Source: Poriferisodalis sp965198245 (GTDB lineage: Bacteria; Actinomycetota; Acidimicrobiia; Acidimicrobiales; Poriferisodalaceae). Taken from it: a stretch of 64,000 nt of DNA. Numbering within the stretch: position 1 is the first letter of the stretch; the number at the start of each line of letters is the position of its first letter. The notes under the pieces are model-generated. The model ran no database searches and was not told the DNA's origin. It saw only the letters and a program-made list of their open reading frames with translations. The stretch covers positions 372,001 to 436,000 of the forward strand of contig NZ_OZ240249.1 of NCBI RefSeq assembly GCF_965198245.1, in the 5' to 3' direction. Shown here one piece after another: positions 39,535 through 49,300 of this stretch. A program made the position numbers and the translations under genes.

Positions 39535-42384
39535 GTGGAGAATCGCAGTCGGCCGTTCATCGGCTTCGCTGCCGTCGTCATGACGTGGTGCCTGTTGACG
39601 CTCCCGCTGGCGTTCGTCACTTCCGCGCCTGCACAGGCGGCGAATACTGCTGCGGAACTGCTGGTCGACCCAGCCGATCGCACCGCGTCGGCAACTGAAA
39701 ACGGCGTGAGGGAGTTCGCCGGCGCCAACCGGTACCAGACCGCACTGCGCCTCGCCGAGCGCTATGCCCGCGAACGAGGCGGCTTGGACTCGGTGCCTAC
39801 CGTCATCCTGGCATCAGGTGATGCGCCGATCGACGGCGCAGTTGCTGCTGGCCTTGCCGCCCGGAACACGGCCCCCATATTGCTGACACCGCCGACGCAG
39901 CTGCACCGCGGAGTTGCCAACTACATCGAAGACCATCAGGTGTCAGCGGTGATCGTGCTCGGCGGGCCCGCGTCGGTGTCCGAGGTGGTGCTCGATGCAG
40001 TGGCGGTGTTGGAGCCCGAGCCAACCGTTCGACGCATTGCTGGCGAGGATCGATTCGCCACGGCCGCGGCTATCGCCGCTGAACTCGATGCCATCACCAA
40101 CTGGTGTGGCACCAACGACACGGTGGCGCTTCTCGCCAACGCCAGCGACGAGCGCCTCGGCGAGATCGTCGCCACCGGACCGTTGGTCTATGCGCTCGAA
40201 TTGCCGGTGCTGCTCACCGAGCGCGCATCCGTGCCGGCCGCCACCACCCAAGCCCTTGAGAGCTTGCGCATTGACCGGGTCGTGATTGTGGGCAACACCA
40301 CCGTCGTGTCCGAAGACGTGATCGGCCAACTCGTTGCCGCCGGCGTGGATGCCACCGAACGGATCTCGGCAAACTCCCCTGAGACCATGTCGGCTGCAGT
40401 CGCCAGGCTGATGACCAAGACGTGCGACCCCGAGCTTGATCCTGCTACGTACCTTGTGGCGCTGGCCGGCACCGGCTCAGCGATCGATGCCGTAGCTGCT
40501 GCACCGCTGCTGGGCCTCGGGCTCAACGGATCGGGTCCGGTTCCGCTTCTGTTCGTCGGCAGCCGTCTGAACTCGTCGATCTCGAGCTTCCTGCGCACCA
40601 CCAAGACAACGGTCGACAAGCTCAAGACGCACGTCGAAGTCGTTGCAATCGGGGGCACGTCGGCGATCAGCGACGCGTCGGTGCGACTGGCGATCCGAGC
40701 AGCGACCACGTCTCGAACGCTCACCGGGCGGATCTCGGCCGTCGCGGAAGAGAACTCGTTTCACATCACCTTCACCGAAGCGATTCGCATCGAAGGTGGG
40801 CATTTCGAGGGCCGGATGCGCGATCTGCTGTATGTCAACGACATACCAGCGCTCATCGTCGAACAGAAATTGACGAGCTCTCGTCCCGCCGATGCGTGCG
40901 ACGCGGTGTCATCGCTGACTGTCAGGTTGCCCCACCCGCTGCAAGCGGGCGATGTCATCGAAATGCAATCCACCGATGACTGGTTTGCGGTCAACGAAGA
41001 TCGGCGCCCGTTGCAAGGCACGAGATACACGGTGCCGACGCCGCGAGTCAGAGCCCCCATGCTGGACATGGAGATCATCGCGTTAGCGGGGCGTAGCGAA
41101 CTCCGCTTCGCTCTCGAATACGACCCGGCTGAGTCTGACGGCACCGACATTTCGTTGGACCCGAGTCGTATTCGCATCTTGACGAGCCGCGACATCGACG
41201 TCGATGTCGGGGAGCCAGAGTTTGTCGGCGCCGAGCGTCTGCTCGGACTCGCCTTTCATAAGCTGCCGCTCACCGCGCCCAACGGGTACGCCGGAGACAG
41301 CAGCTCCGAGCCCATTGCTCCCGGCGCGGCGTACGAGTTGGCCTTCAACGACGTCGTGGACTTGCGCGGCGGCGCAGTGAGCGGGCCTGACAGTCTGCGC
41401 AGCGGCCGTCTCCGGGCACGGGTGAAGGCGCCCGCCGCAGCGTTCGGCATTGCCGAAGTGCGCATCGGGCCGGCAAATCCCGGCGTCGACGACAGTGCCA
41501 CCACCACGACGCCCGACGCGATTGCCGAGGTCAGCGAACGCGCCCAGGTCACTTTGGACGACTCGGTACACATCGTCGGCAAGTGGACCGGTAGCGCTGG
41601 GGGCGCCGCTGGCAATGGCTGGCTGCTCGACAGCGCCCGGGCCTCGGCACGACTCGGCGAGACTGCGAGCGCTGTCTCGCGCACCAGTCATCCGGCGATA
41701 CGAGTGTGGATCGACACTCCTGGCCGCGTCATTCTGCTGCGGTTCATCGACTCTGAAGACGGCGAGCCGCCCGAGTTGACGTACGGGGATTTCGTGCGAG
41801 CGCTGAGCAGCAACAGCGCGTTCACCCGTCACTTCCTGGCCGAGTTGGTCAACGGGTGCATTGACGAGAGTGTGCCCGTGTCGCTCGATGACGACAGTGA
41901 CTTCCTTGGCATGCCGACCTTGGGAGGCGGCGTGAGCTCGGTCAGTTTCCTGGTGGAATTCACCGACTACGTCAGCGAATTCATCATCGACACCGAGCCT
42001 GACGTCGTCTCTGTCACCGATGTCGGTGATGCCGACGGGGTGGTCGAGGTGATCGACGACATCCTCGGCGCTCTCATTGAGGATTATGGCGAAGTTGCAG
42101 ACGACCCGCCCCCGACGCCTGACCGCGTCGAGACCACGAAAAGGCTGCCGAACGACCAGGTGGTGTTCCGCTTCACGACTGCTGATCCGGACCACACGAT
42201 CGGGCAGCTCGTCAGTTTCCGGCGCGCAACGATCGAGATCGCCGCAGGCATCGCTCGCGGCCAGACGCCCGACGACCCCGCCACTGAAGACGTCGACGAG
42301 AGCCTGAACCCAGTCGGGAAGCTGCGGGGCATCTCGAGCCGCGACGCGTTGCTGCGCAACAGCCTCCCCGCTCCCGCCCCCTAG
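39535..42384 (+). CDS. CWB2 surface protein (I)
   Basis: 949 residues from GTG 39535, preceded by GGGGGA. The signal peptide ends SAPAQA (about residue 35) and continues ANTAAELLVDPADR, like A-D. CWB2 repeats: FAGANRYQTALRLA, IAGEDRFATAAAIA, and loops VIVLGGPASVSE, VVIVGNTTVVSE, VVAIGGTSAISD. Ig-like and the VILLRFIDSEDGEPPELTYG domain follow, the latter a diverged version of the VFVRFNNGK domain of A-D. The SQVRIGRSS tail is not present; it ends SSRDALLRNSLPAPAP. A distant relative of the A-D subgroup, 33 bp before pyrE. Confidence 0.87.
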   Translation: MENRSRPFIGFAAVVMTWCLLTLPLAFVTSAPAQAANTAAELLVDPADRTASATENGVREFAGANRYQTALRLAERYARERGGLDSVPTVILASGDAPIDGAVAAGLAARNTAPILLTPPTQLHRGVANYIEDHQVSAVIVLGGPASVSEVVLDAVAVLEPEPTVRRIAGEDRFATAAAIAAELDAITNWCGTNDTVALLANASDERLGEIVATGPLVYALELPVLLTERASVPAATTQALESLRIDRVVIVGNTTVVSEDVIGQLVAAGVDATERISANSPETMSAAVARLMTKTCDPELDPATYLVALAGTGSAIDAVAAAPLLGLGLNGSGPVPLLFVGSRLNSSISSFLRTTKTTVDKLKTHVEVVAIGGTSAISDASVRLAIRAATTSRTLTGRISAVAEENSFHITFTEAIRIEGGHFEGRMRDLLYVNDIPALIVEQKLTSSRPADACDAVSSLTVRLPHPLQAGDVIEMQSTDDWFAVNEDRRPLQGTRYTVPTPRVRAPMLDMEIIALAGRSELRFALEYDPAESDGTDISLDPSRIRILTSRDIDVDVGEPEFVGAERLLGLAFHKLPLTAPNGYAGDSSSEPIAPGAAYELAFNDVVDLRGGAVSGPDSLRSGRLRARVKAPAAAFGIAEVRIGPANPGVDDSATTTTPDAIAEVSERAQVTLDDSVHIVGKWTGSAGGAAGNGWLLDSARASARLGETASAVSRTSHPAIRVWIDTPGRVILLRFIDSEDGEPPELTYGDFVRALSSNSAFTRHFLAELVNGCIDESVPVSLDDDSDFLGMPTLGGGVSSVSFLVEFTDYVSEFIIDTEPDVVSVTDVGDADGVVEVIDDILGALIEDYGEVADDPPPTPDRVETTKRLPNDQVVFRFTTADPDHTIGQLVSFRRATIEIAAGIARGQTPDDPATEDVDESLNPVGKLRGISSRDALLRNSLPAPAP

Positions 42385-42417
42385 TCTCGGCAGGGGCGAG
42401 GGAGCGAAGCCACACCC

Positions 42418-43002
42418 ATGAGCAGCGCCAAATCGGACCAGTTGCTGGAGATCCTGCGGGACGGCGGTCTCACGACACTGCCGGCACCGGTCCAGCTGGC
42501 ATCGGGACAGTGGTCGCGGTACTTCATCGACGGCAAGGAAGCGCTCGCAGCGGGGGCAGACCTGCGGCTCGCTGCTGAAGCGATCTGGGAGCGAGTGGCC
42601 GAGGCCGGGGTCCGCTTCGACGCGGTCGGTGGCTTGACCCTTGGGGCCGATGCGCTCGCCGCTGCGATCGCGCTGGTGAGCGAGACCAACTGGTTCATCG
42701 TGCGCAAGGCACCCAAGGGGCGCGGCACTGACCGTCGCATCGAGGGGGCGCGCATCGGCGACGGCGATCATGTGCTGCTGGTGGACGACGTCGTGACCAC
42801 CGGCGGGTCGATCCTGCAAGCCTTCGACGTGGTGCAGGCCACCGGCGCCGAAGTGGTCGCTGCGGTGACACTTGCCGACCGTGGCGACGACGCAGCCCGC
42901 GAGTTCGCGCAGCGCTCGGTGCCGTACTTCCCGATGGCCACCTATCACGACCTGGGCATTCCCAGAGTCGGCGAGGAACAGGCCGCGGCCACCGCCGGCT
43001 GA
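42418..43002 (+). CDS. pyrE: Orotate phosphoribosyltransferase
   Basis: 194 residues from ATG 42418, with GGGAG upstream. It joins orotate to PRPP to make OMP in pyrimidine synthesis. The PRPP-binding signature VLLVDDVVTTGGS is at about residues 119-131. The substrate-side region YFIDGKEAL, the loop FDAVGGLTLGADALAAAIA and the catalytic-loop RKAPKGRGTDRRIEG fit OPRTases. Length is normal (about 180-210). It is the only clear housekeeping gene in this stretch and sits between CWB2 genes I and J with short gaps, so it may share transcripts with them. A related PRTase cannot be fully excluded. Confidence 0.85.
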   Translation: MSSAKSDQLLEILRDGGLTTLPAPVQLASGQWSRYFIDGKEALAAGADLRLAAEAIWERVAEAGVRFDAVGGLTLGADALAAAIALVSETNWFIVRKAPKGRGTDRRIEGARIGDGDHVLLVDDVVTTGGSILQAFDVVQATGAEVVAAVTLADRGDDAAREFAQRSVPYFPMATYHDLGIPRVGEEQAAATAG

Positions 43003-43098
43003 CTCGGCTCGAGACACGGCTCGACGGCCAGAATTGACTCAGGCTGCGTCTGGCCCTATGCAGCAGTGGCCGCTCGCTGCCGGGGCAGAAACCGGCAG

Positions 43099-43104
43099 TA
43101 CTGT
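43099..43104 (+). promoter_or_regulatory. -10 box (TACTGT), leaderless promoter of CWB2 gene J
   Basis: TACTGT ends exactly 7 nt before the ATG at 43112. The same spacing is seen at genes K, L and hipB. Confidence 0.5.
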
Positions 43105-43111
43105 CGATCGA

Positions 43112-46100
43112 ATGCGGCGGTTGCTGACAGCGGCACTGCTGGCGACAGTGCTCGTCGGGACAGTGCTGGTGCTGCCCACGGCGGCGTCGGCGGCCTCTGG
43201 CGACGACGATCAGGGCGCGGTCTTCGTTACTCGATACGGAGGTGCAGATCGGTACGCCACATCGCTGTTGGTGGCCGAGGCGTTTGCGGCCAACGCCGGC
43301 ATTTCGGTCGATGCCGTGGTGATGGTGTCGGGTCTCAGCTGGGCTGACGCTGTCGTGGCTGCTCCCATCGCAGGTGCGCTGGGAGCGCCGGTGCTGATGA
43401 CGCCGCCGGGTGAGCTGCGAGATGACGCGGCAGCCTTCGTGCAGCGAGTGGGGGCGTCGAGCGTCATCGTGGTGGGCACCGAAGGTCAGCCCGACACGGT
43501 GAGCGACGAGGTCGTGACAGCGCTCCAAGGATTGGGCGTGACCGTCGAGCGGGTCAGCGGTTCGGACCGCTACGCGGCCGCGGCCGCGGCTGCACGCCGC
43601 CTGTCCTCCGTTGGCGACATGGGTGGATTGGGGCGCACTGCCATCGTGGCCAGCGGCGAGGTGTTCGCCGACGCCCTCGTGGCAGGCCCGTTCGCTGCCC
43701 GCGGGCAGCACCCGGTGCTGTTGAGCCCCAAAGCCGGGCTGCACGCCGAGGTGGCCACCTACCTGACCGAGGCCGAGATCGCCCATGTGGTGCTGATGGG
43801 CGGCCCCGCTGCGCTCAGCGAAGCCGTGGAGAGCGCAGTCACCGAGCTTGGAGCATCGGTGACCCGGTTGGCAGGTGCAACCCGCTACGACACCGCGGTA
43901 CAAACCGCACAGTTGGTGACCGGCCGCTACGACGATGCTGCCGGGCAGCCCTGCTTCGCTACGAGCACGATCGGTGTGGCTCGTGCACGGGTGCCGTTCG
44001 ATTCGTTCAGTGCTGCGCCGCTGCTGGGCCAGCGGTGCGCCCCGCTGGTGCTCGTTGATCCCGCCGAAGTGCCCGCCGACACAGCGGCATTTCTCGACAC
44101 GGCGCGCAGCACGCATGCCGCCGTGGGTCTGCGCGTGTTCGGCGGCGAGGCTGCCGTCTCACAAGCCGCCCTCAACACCTTCCTCAGCAACGAAGAGGCC
44201 CTCGTCGATGAGCAGGCCGCGCAACCCACGGTGCTGCCTGCAGGAACCTGTGGCGGTTCCATCACCGATGAGCCGCGTCAGCTCGTCACCTCGACCAATG
44301 CCGAAGACCCGGCGTGGTCCCCCGACTGCAGCCGGCTCGTCTACACCCAGAACGGCTCGCTGTGGACGATGAACAACGACGGCACCGACCAGCAGCAGCT
44401 CCTGCCCGACGTCGGGGCGCATCTCTTTTCCGCTGCTTGGTCGCCCGACGGCACCCAGATCGTCTACGTCCGGGGCTACCAGGGCGTCGACCATTGGGTC
44501 GCCCACATCTGGACCGTCAATGCCGACGGAACGGGCCCAACCCAGCTCTCCACCGGAGCCCTCGTGGACGCGTCCCCTCGCTGGTCGCCTGACGGTGAAC
44601 TCATCGTCTTCGACCGCTTTGACGACAGCGGTAAGCAGGTGACACGGATGACCCGTACGGGCACCGAGGTTGAAGTGCTGACGACCGAAGGGCGGTGGAA
44701 CTTTGGTCCCGTCTACTCACCCGACGGCACCGAGTTGGCCTACGTCGCGAACAACACCATCGTGGTCATCGACGCCGATGGCACGAATCCTCGCTACATC
44801 ATCACCCCCGTTTCCAACCACGAAGAGCTGTCGTGGTCGCCCGACGGCAAACGGATTGCGTTCATTCGCAGTCGCGACGGCGTTGCGACGCTCTCGATCG
44901 CTGACCTCACAGGGCTCAACGAGGAATCCGTCTTCGAATCTTCGGACCAAGTGCTATCGCCACGCTGGTCACCCGATGGCGATCTGCTCGCCTTCCACAC
45001 CATCGAAGCTGGCGGCGTCCATCGCGTCTATGTCGCCGGCGCCAGCGGCGATCCGGTCGAAGGTGGCGCCAATCAATGCCGCCCGGGGGGTTTCTCGGGA
45101 GTCACCGCTGGGTTCCCATTGCCCAGCTGGGGAGCCCCCACCACGGGAACGCTCCAGATCGCAGTGCTCTATGTGGACTTCGAAGATGCGCCAGCGAATC
45201 ACACCACCGAAGAAGAAGCCGGGCTCGGATTGCCGTACATGGAGGCATACCTCGAAGCCGTGAGCTACGGCTGGCTCGACATCGAATTCGTACAGCGCCA
45301 TGGGTGGCTTCGATCAGCCACCGATGTCGACGACTACTTGAGCTACGGAGGTCGGGACTTGACCGGGGTTCCGATCGAGATCATCGGCGATGTGGTGGCG
45401 GCTGCAGACCCCGACTTTGACTTTGCCGGGATCGGCGCCGTCATGATCGTGCTGCCGAGCAGCTGGTTCGGAAATGGCTTCGCCAGTGGGCCGATCACCG
45501 CAGACGGGGCGTCGATGACTCCGACCGTCATCAACTTCTCGCACCTCGAAGCCGAGCGACCCCCGTTGCAGTGGGGGAACGTCGTCGCACACGAACTCGT
45601 GCACAACTTCGGCTTGCTCGACCTGTATCCGGCTGACGGCAGCGCACATGCCCGTGCCGCTGCGCCCAGCGGCCAGGCCTGGGTCGCGGTGGAGTGGGGG
45701 CGCATGAACATGTGGTCGTGGTATCTCGCCGCCGAGCACGATCCCCGCCTGGCGCACGATTGGCAGTCCTCCGACGGGGGCCGATCAACCGGCTACGAAC
45801 GGCACTTGGTCACCGAGGAAATGCTGGCGTGGAGCCGTTGGCAGCTGGGCTGGCTAGGCGAATCGCAGGTGAGTTGCTCCGATGCGCCCGAGACCACGGT
45901 GACTCTGGCGCCGATCGCGCAGCCAGGCAACGGCGTTGCGATGGCCGTCGTGCCGCTCAACACCCACGAGATGATCGTGATGGAGAGCCGCCGCAAGCTG
46001 GGTTACGACGCCGGCCGGTTCTTCGAATACGCCAATGCGGGTACCAGCACCACGTTCCCCCGGCTCATCACCGAGGGTGTGCTCGTGTACACGGTCGACT

Positions 46101-46276
46101 CCTGGCTCGGCGGCGGGCAACTGCCGCTCAAGGTTGCGGGCGACGGCGGCAACGGCCAAGTCCTCGACTTCCCGGTCCTCGAAGTCGGCGAGTCGGTGAC
46201 GCTGCGGGGCTACACCATCACGGTCATCGCCGACGATGGCGACACCCACACCGTGGTCATCACCCGCAATTCCTGA
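43112..46276 (+). CDS. CWB2 + one six-bladed propeller + M6-like metalloprotease (J)
   Basis: 1054 residues from ATG 43112 (MRRLLTAALLATVLVGTVLV), chosen for the -10 box 7 nt upstream; the open frame extends back into pyrE but is noise there. Signal peptide about 1-30. Three CWB2 repeats (YGGADRYATSLLVA, VSGSDRYAAAAAAA, LAGATRYDTAVQTA) to about 365. Six TolB/PD40-type blades follow (PAWSPDC, AAWSPDG, PRWSPDG, PVYSPDG, LSWSPDG, PRWSPDG). The C-terminal third has the zinc motif HELVHNFGLLDLY (His827, Glu828, His831), an HExxHxxGxxDxY pattern of M6/immune-inhibitor-A-like proteases. Likely a wall-anchored protease whose propeller binds substrate or matrix. Confidence 0.87.
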   Translation: MRRLLTAALLATVLVGTVLVLPTAASAASGDDDQGAVFVTRYGGADRYATSLLVAEAFAANAGISVDAVVMVSGLSWADAVVAAPIAGALGAPVLMTPPGELRDDAAAFVQRVGASSVIVVGTEGQPDTVSDEVVTALQGLGVTVERVSGSDRYAAAAAAARRLSSVGDMGGLGRTAIVASGEVFADALVAGPFAARGQHPVLLSPKAGLHAEVATYLTEAEIAHVVLMGGPAALSEAVESAVTELGASVTRLAGATRYDTAVQTAQLVTGRYDDAAGQPCFATSTIGVARARVPFDSFSAAPLLGQRCAPLVLVDPAEVPADTAAFLDTARSTHAAVGLRVFGGEAAVSQAALNTFLSNEEALVDEQAAQPTVLPAGTCGGSITDEPRQLVTSTNAEDPAWSPDCSRLVYTQNGSLWTMNNDGTDQQQLLPDVGAHLFSAAWSPDGTQIVYVRGYQGVDHWVAHIWTVNADGTGPTQLSTGALVDASPRWSPDGELIVFDRFDDSGKQVTRMTRTGTEVEVLTTEGRWNFGPVYSPDGTELAYVANNTIVVIDADGTNPRYIITPVSNHEELSWSPDGKRIAFIRSRDGVATLSIADLTGLNEESVFESSDQVLSPRWSPDGDLLAFHTIEAGGVHRVYVAGASGDPVEGGANQCRPGGFSGVTAGFPLPSWGAPTTGTLQIAVLYVDFEDAPANHTTEEEAGLGLPYMEAYLEAVSYGWLDIEFVQRHGWLRSATDVDDYLSYGGRDLTGVPIEIIGDVVAAADPDFDFAGIGAVMIVLPSSWFGNGFASGPITADGASMTPTVINFSHLEAERPPLQWGNVVAHELVHNFGLLDLYPADGSAHARAAAPSGQAWVAVEWGRMNMWSWYLAAEHDPRLAHDWQSSDGGRSTGYERHLVTEEMLAWSRWQLGWLGESQVSCSDAPETTVTLAPIAQPGNGVAMAVVPLNTHEMIVMESRRKLGYDAGRFFEYANAGTSTTFPRLITEGVLVYTVDSWLGGGQLPLKVAGDGGNGQVLDFPVLEVGESVTLRGYTITVIADDGDTHTVVITRNS

Positions 46277-46319
46277 CCGCAGCTCGGCCCCCGCGTGATG
46301 GCGTCCTGGCGCTGGGCAC

Positions 46320-46325
46320 TACGTT
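46320..46325 (+). promoter_or_regulatory. -10 box (TACGTT), leaderless promoter of CWB2 gene K
   Basis: TACGTT ends 7 nt before ATG 46333. The surrounding GGGCACTACGTTCGGCCA is also found before gene L. Confidence 0.5.
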
Positions 46326-46332
46326 CGGCCAC

Positions 46333-49300
46333 ATGCGGCGGGCACTGAGCGGGGCCACGCTCGTCGTCGCGCTCGTGGGGGGAATGCTCGCACTGCCGGG
46401 GACGGCCGCTGCCCAGACTGCTGGCGAAGACGGGCAGGCCAGAGCTGCCGTCACTCGCTACGGCGGAGCCGATCGCTATGCCACCTCATTGCTGGTGGCC
46501 GAGGCGGTCGCGGCCGATGCTGGCGGATCGCTGAGCCATGTCGTGATGGTGTCGGGCCTGAACTGGCCTGACGCGGTGGTGGCTGCGCCGGTGGCGGGAG
46601 CGCTGGGTGCGCCTGTGCTGATGACCCCGCCTGGGGAGCTGCGCGACGATGCGGCGGCGTTCGTGCAGCGCACCGGCGCGTCCGACGTGGTGGTGGTGGG
46701 CAGCACCGGTGATGCCCACGCGGTGAGCGAGGCTGTCGTGGCTTCGCTCGCAGACCTGGGGCTGTCGGTCGAGCGCGTCGGGGGAGCTGATCGCTACAGG
46801 ACTGGGGTGGCGGCTGCGCGCCATCTCTCCTCGGTAGGTGACATTCCGGGATTGGGCCGCACGGCGATCGTGGCAAACGGCTGGGTGTTTGCCGATGCGC
46901 TGGTGGCAGGATCGTTCGCTGCTCGCGGACGGCATCCGGTGCTGTTGACGCCTCCGGGTGAACTGAACGCTGACGTGGCTGCTTACCTGTCCGAAGCCGG
47001 AATTGAACATGTGGTGCTGATGGGCGGCACCGGTGCGCTGGCCGAATCGGTGGACTGGTCGATCTCTCAGAGCGGCATCGCCGTCACGCGCCTGGCGGGT
47101 GCGACCCGCTTCGACACCGCAGTGAAGGCAGCAGATTTCGTTGTCGGCCGCTACGCCAGTGGAACCGAACGGTGCTTCAGCACCGAACGGATCGGCCTGG
47201 CCCGGGCGCGTGTGCCGTTCGACTCGTTCAGTGCCGGTCCGCTGTTGGGACGGCTGTGCGCCCCGCTGCTTCTTGCTGATCCCAACGCCATTCCGCTCGA
47301 CACGGCAGGCTTCTTGGACGCTGCACGAACGGCAACGGCTGCCGCGGGCGCCGACGCGCTGGACCTGCGGGTGTTCGGCGGCGACGCAGCCGTGTCCCAG
47401 GCGGCGATCGACGCCTACCTCAGCGGCGAGTCCGCCGTCGAACCCGAGGCCGAGCCCACCGAGTTGCCCGCTGGCACCTGCGGCGGGCAGATCGATGCGG
47501 CCCCGGTACAGCTCATTGCCGAGGATTTCCCTGAGAAGCCAGCCTGGTCGCCCGACTGCAGCCAGATTGTCTATGGGGCGGTCTGGCGGCTGTGGATCGC
47601 CAACCGCGACGGCAGCGAACCGAGCGAGCTGACCGAACGCGACGACGGCTTTTTCTATGAACCCGCTTGGTCGCCCGATGGCACCCGGATCGCATATGCC
47701 CGCCAAGTCCACCAGCAGACCCATTGGGAGTCCCACATCTGGGTGGTCAACCTTGACGGCACCGCCAAGGCGCAGATCACCCGCGGGGACGTCTGGGACG
47801 ACGACCCGTCGTGGTCGCCTGACGGCACCAAGCTCGTGTTCACTCGCACCAGCGGGACGGGACGCAACGCCGAAGGCCACCGCATCGAGCCCGATCGTTA
47901 CCTCGTGACGATGAACGCCGACGGCACCGACGAGCGGTTCTTGGCCGTCGGCGGTACATGGGAGCATGCGCCCAGGTGGTCACCCGACGGCAGCCAGATC
48001 GCGTATGTCACCAATAACTCCGTCTGGGTCCGCAGCACAGACGGATCCGGCGGCAGGGCCGTAGCTGGGAACGCTTATTCAGATGGCGGTCTGTCGTGGT
48101 CGCCCGACGGCACGAAGCTTGCGTTCACCCGCGTCGACGGCACCGACGCGTCCATACGTCTCGTTCAGATCGACACCGCCGGCACCGAAGTGCTGGCCGA
48201 CGTGCCCGGGCGCGAGAGCTATCCGCAGTGGTCGCCCGACGGCCAGCGCATCCTCTTCTATGTCTCCACCGAAGAGGGCACACGCCAGGTGTGGGTTGCG
48301 GGCGCGTCAGGCCGCCAGATCGGCATCGCGCCGGGGCAGTTCGTGGGGCGCGGATCGGCTCCGTCGGTGGGCGGCTGCGGCGGAACCTCCAGCGACGCAT
48401 TGCGCCAGCTCGGCCCGCTTGGCGGCAACGGCCCGTCATGGTCACCCAACTGCACACACGTGGTGTTCGTCCGGGACAGGTCGCTGTGGCTGATGCGCAA
48501 CGACGGCACCGACCTGCGCTGGCTCGCTACCTACGACAGCCACATCTCGGGACCGTCGTGGTCGCCCGACGGCACACGGATCGCCTTCTCGCGCCTCCTC
48601 TACGAGAACGAGCGGTGGATGTCTCACATCTGGGTGGTGAACGCGGACGGCACCGGCCACACGCAGCTCACACGCGGCGACGTGCAGGACAGCGACCCGT
48701 CGTGGTCGCCTGACGGCTCGAAGCTGACGTTCAGCCGCTATTGGGGCAGCGGCCGCGACGAGAACGGTCATCGCACCGACAGCGATCGCTACATCGCCGT
48801 CATGGGACTTGACGGCTCGGGCCGGCGAGCGCTGACAGCGGGAGGCTTGTGGGAGAGCTCGCCGGAGTGGTCGCCCGACAGCACCCTCATCGCGTACATC
48901 GCCGGACAGAACGTCTGGGTCGTCACGCCCGACGGATCCCATCGACGCGGCATCGCCGGCGGCGTCTCCTTGAGCGGCCTGTCGTGGTCCCCTGACGGCT
49001 CTCGCATTGCGGTTGTCCGCAGCGATGACGGTGCAGCTGCCCTCCACCTGATCGAGCTCGCCAGCCTCAGCGACATCAAGATCGAAGGCGTGACTGGGCA
49101 ACCGTCGAGCCCGCACTGGTCACCCGACGGGCAACGCCTTGCGTTCCAAGCGGTGGACGCCGACCGCCAGACGCACATCTGGGTGGCTGGCGCATCGGGA
49201 ACCCAAGTCGGCACCGTGATGGGGCAGTTCGTGGGCGGCGGTGCGGCTCCAACCGCCGGCGGGTGCGGTGGAACCTCCAGCGACGGCCCTGTGGAATTGA

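Noticed and set aside
42872..43111. Upstream extension of gene J into pyrE
   Set aside because: The frame is out of phase with pyrE, lacks a signal peptide, and the -10 box TACTGT supports the start at 43112.
45694..46332. 213-residue N-terminal extension of gene K
   Set aside because: Overlaps the end of gene J out of frame, is arginine-rich, and precedes the signal peptide; the start at 46333 has a -10 box 7 nt upstream.
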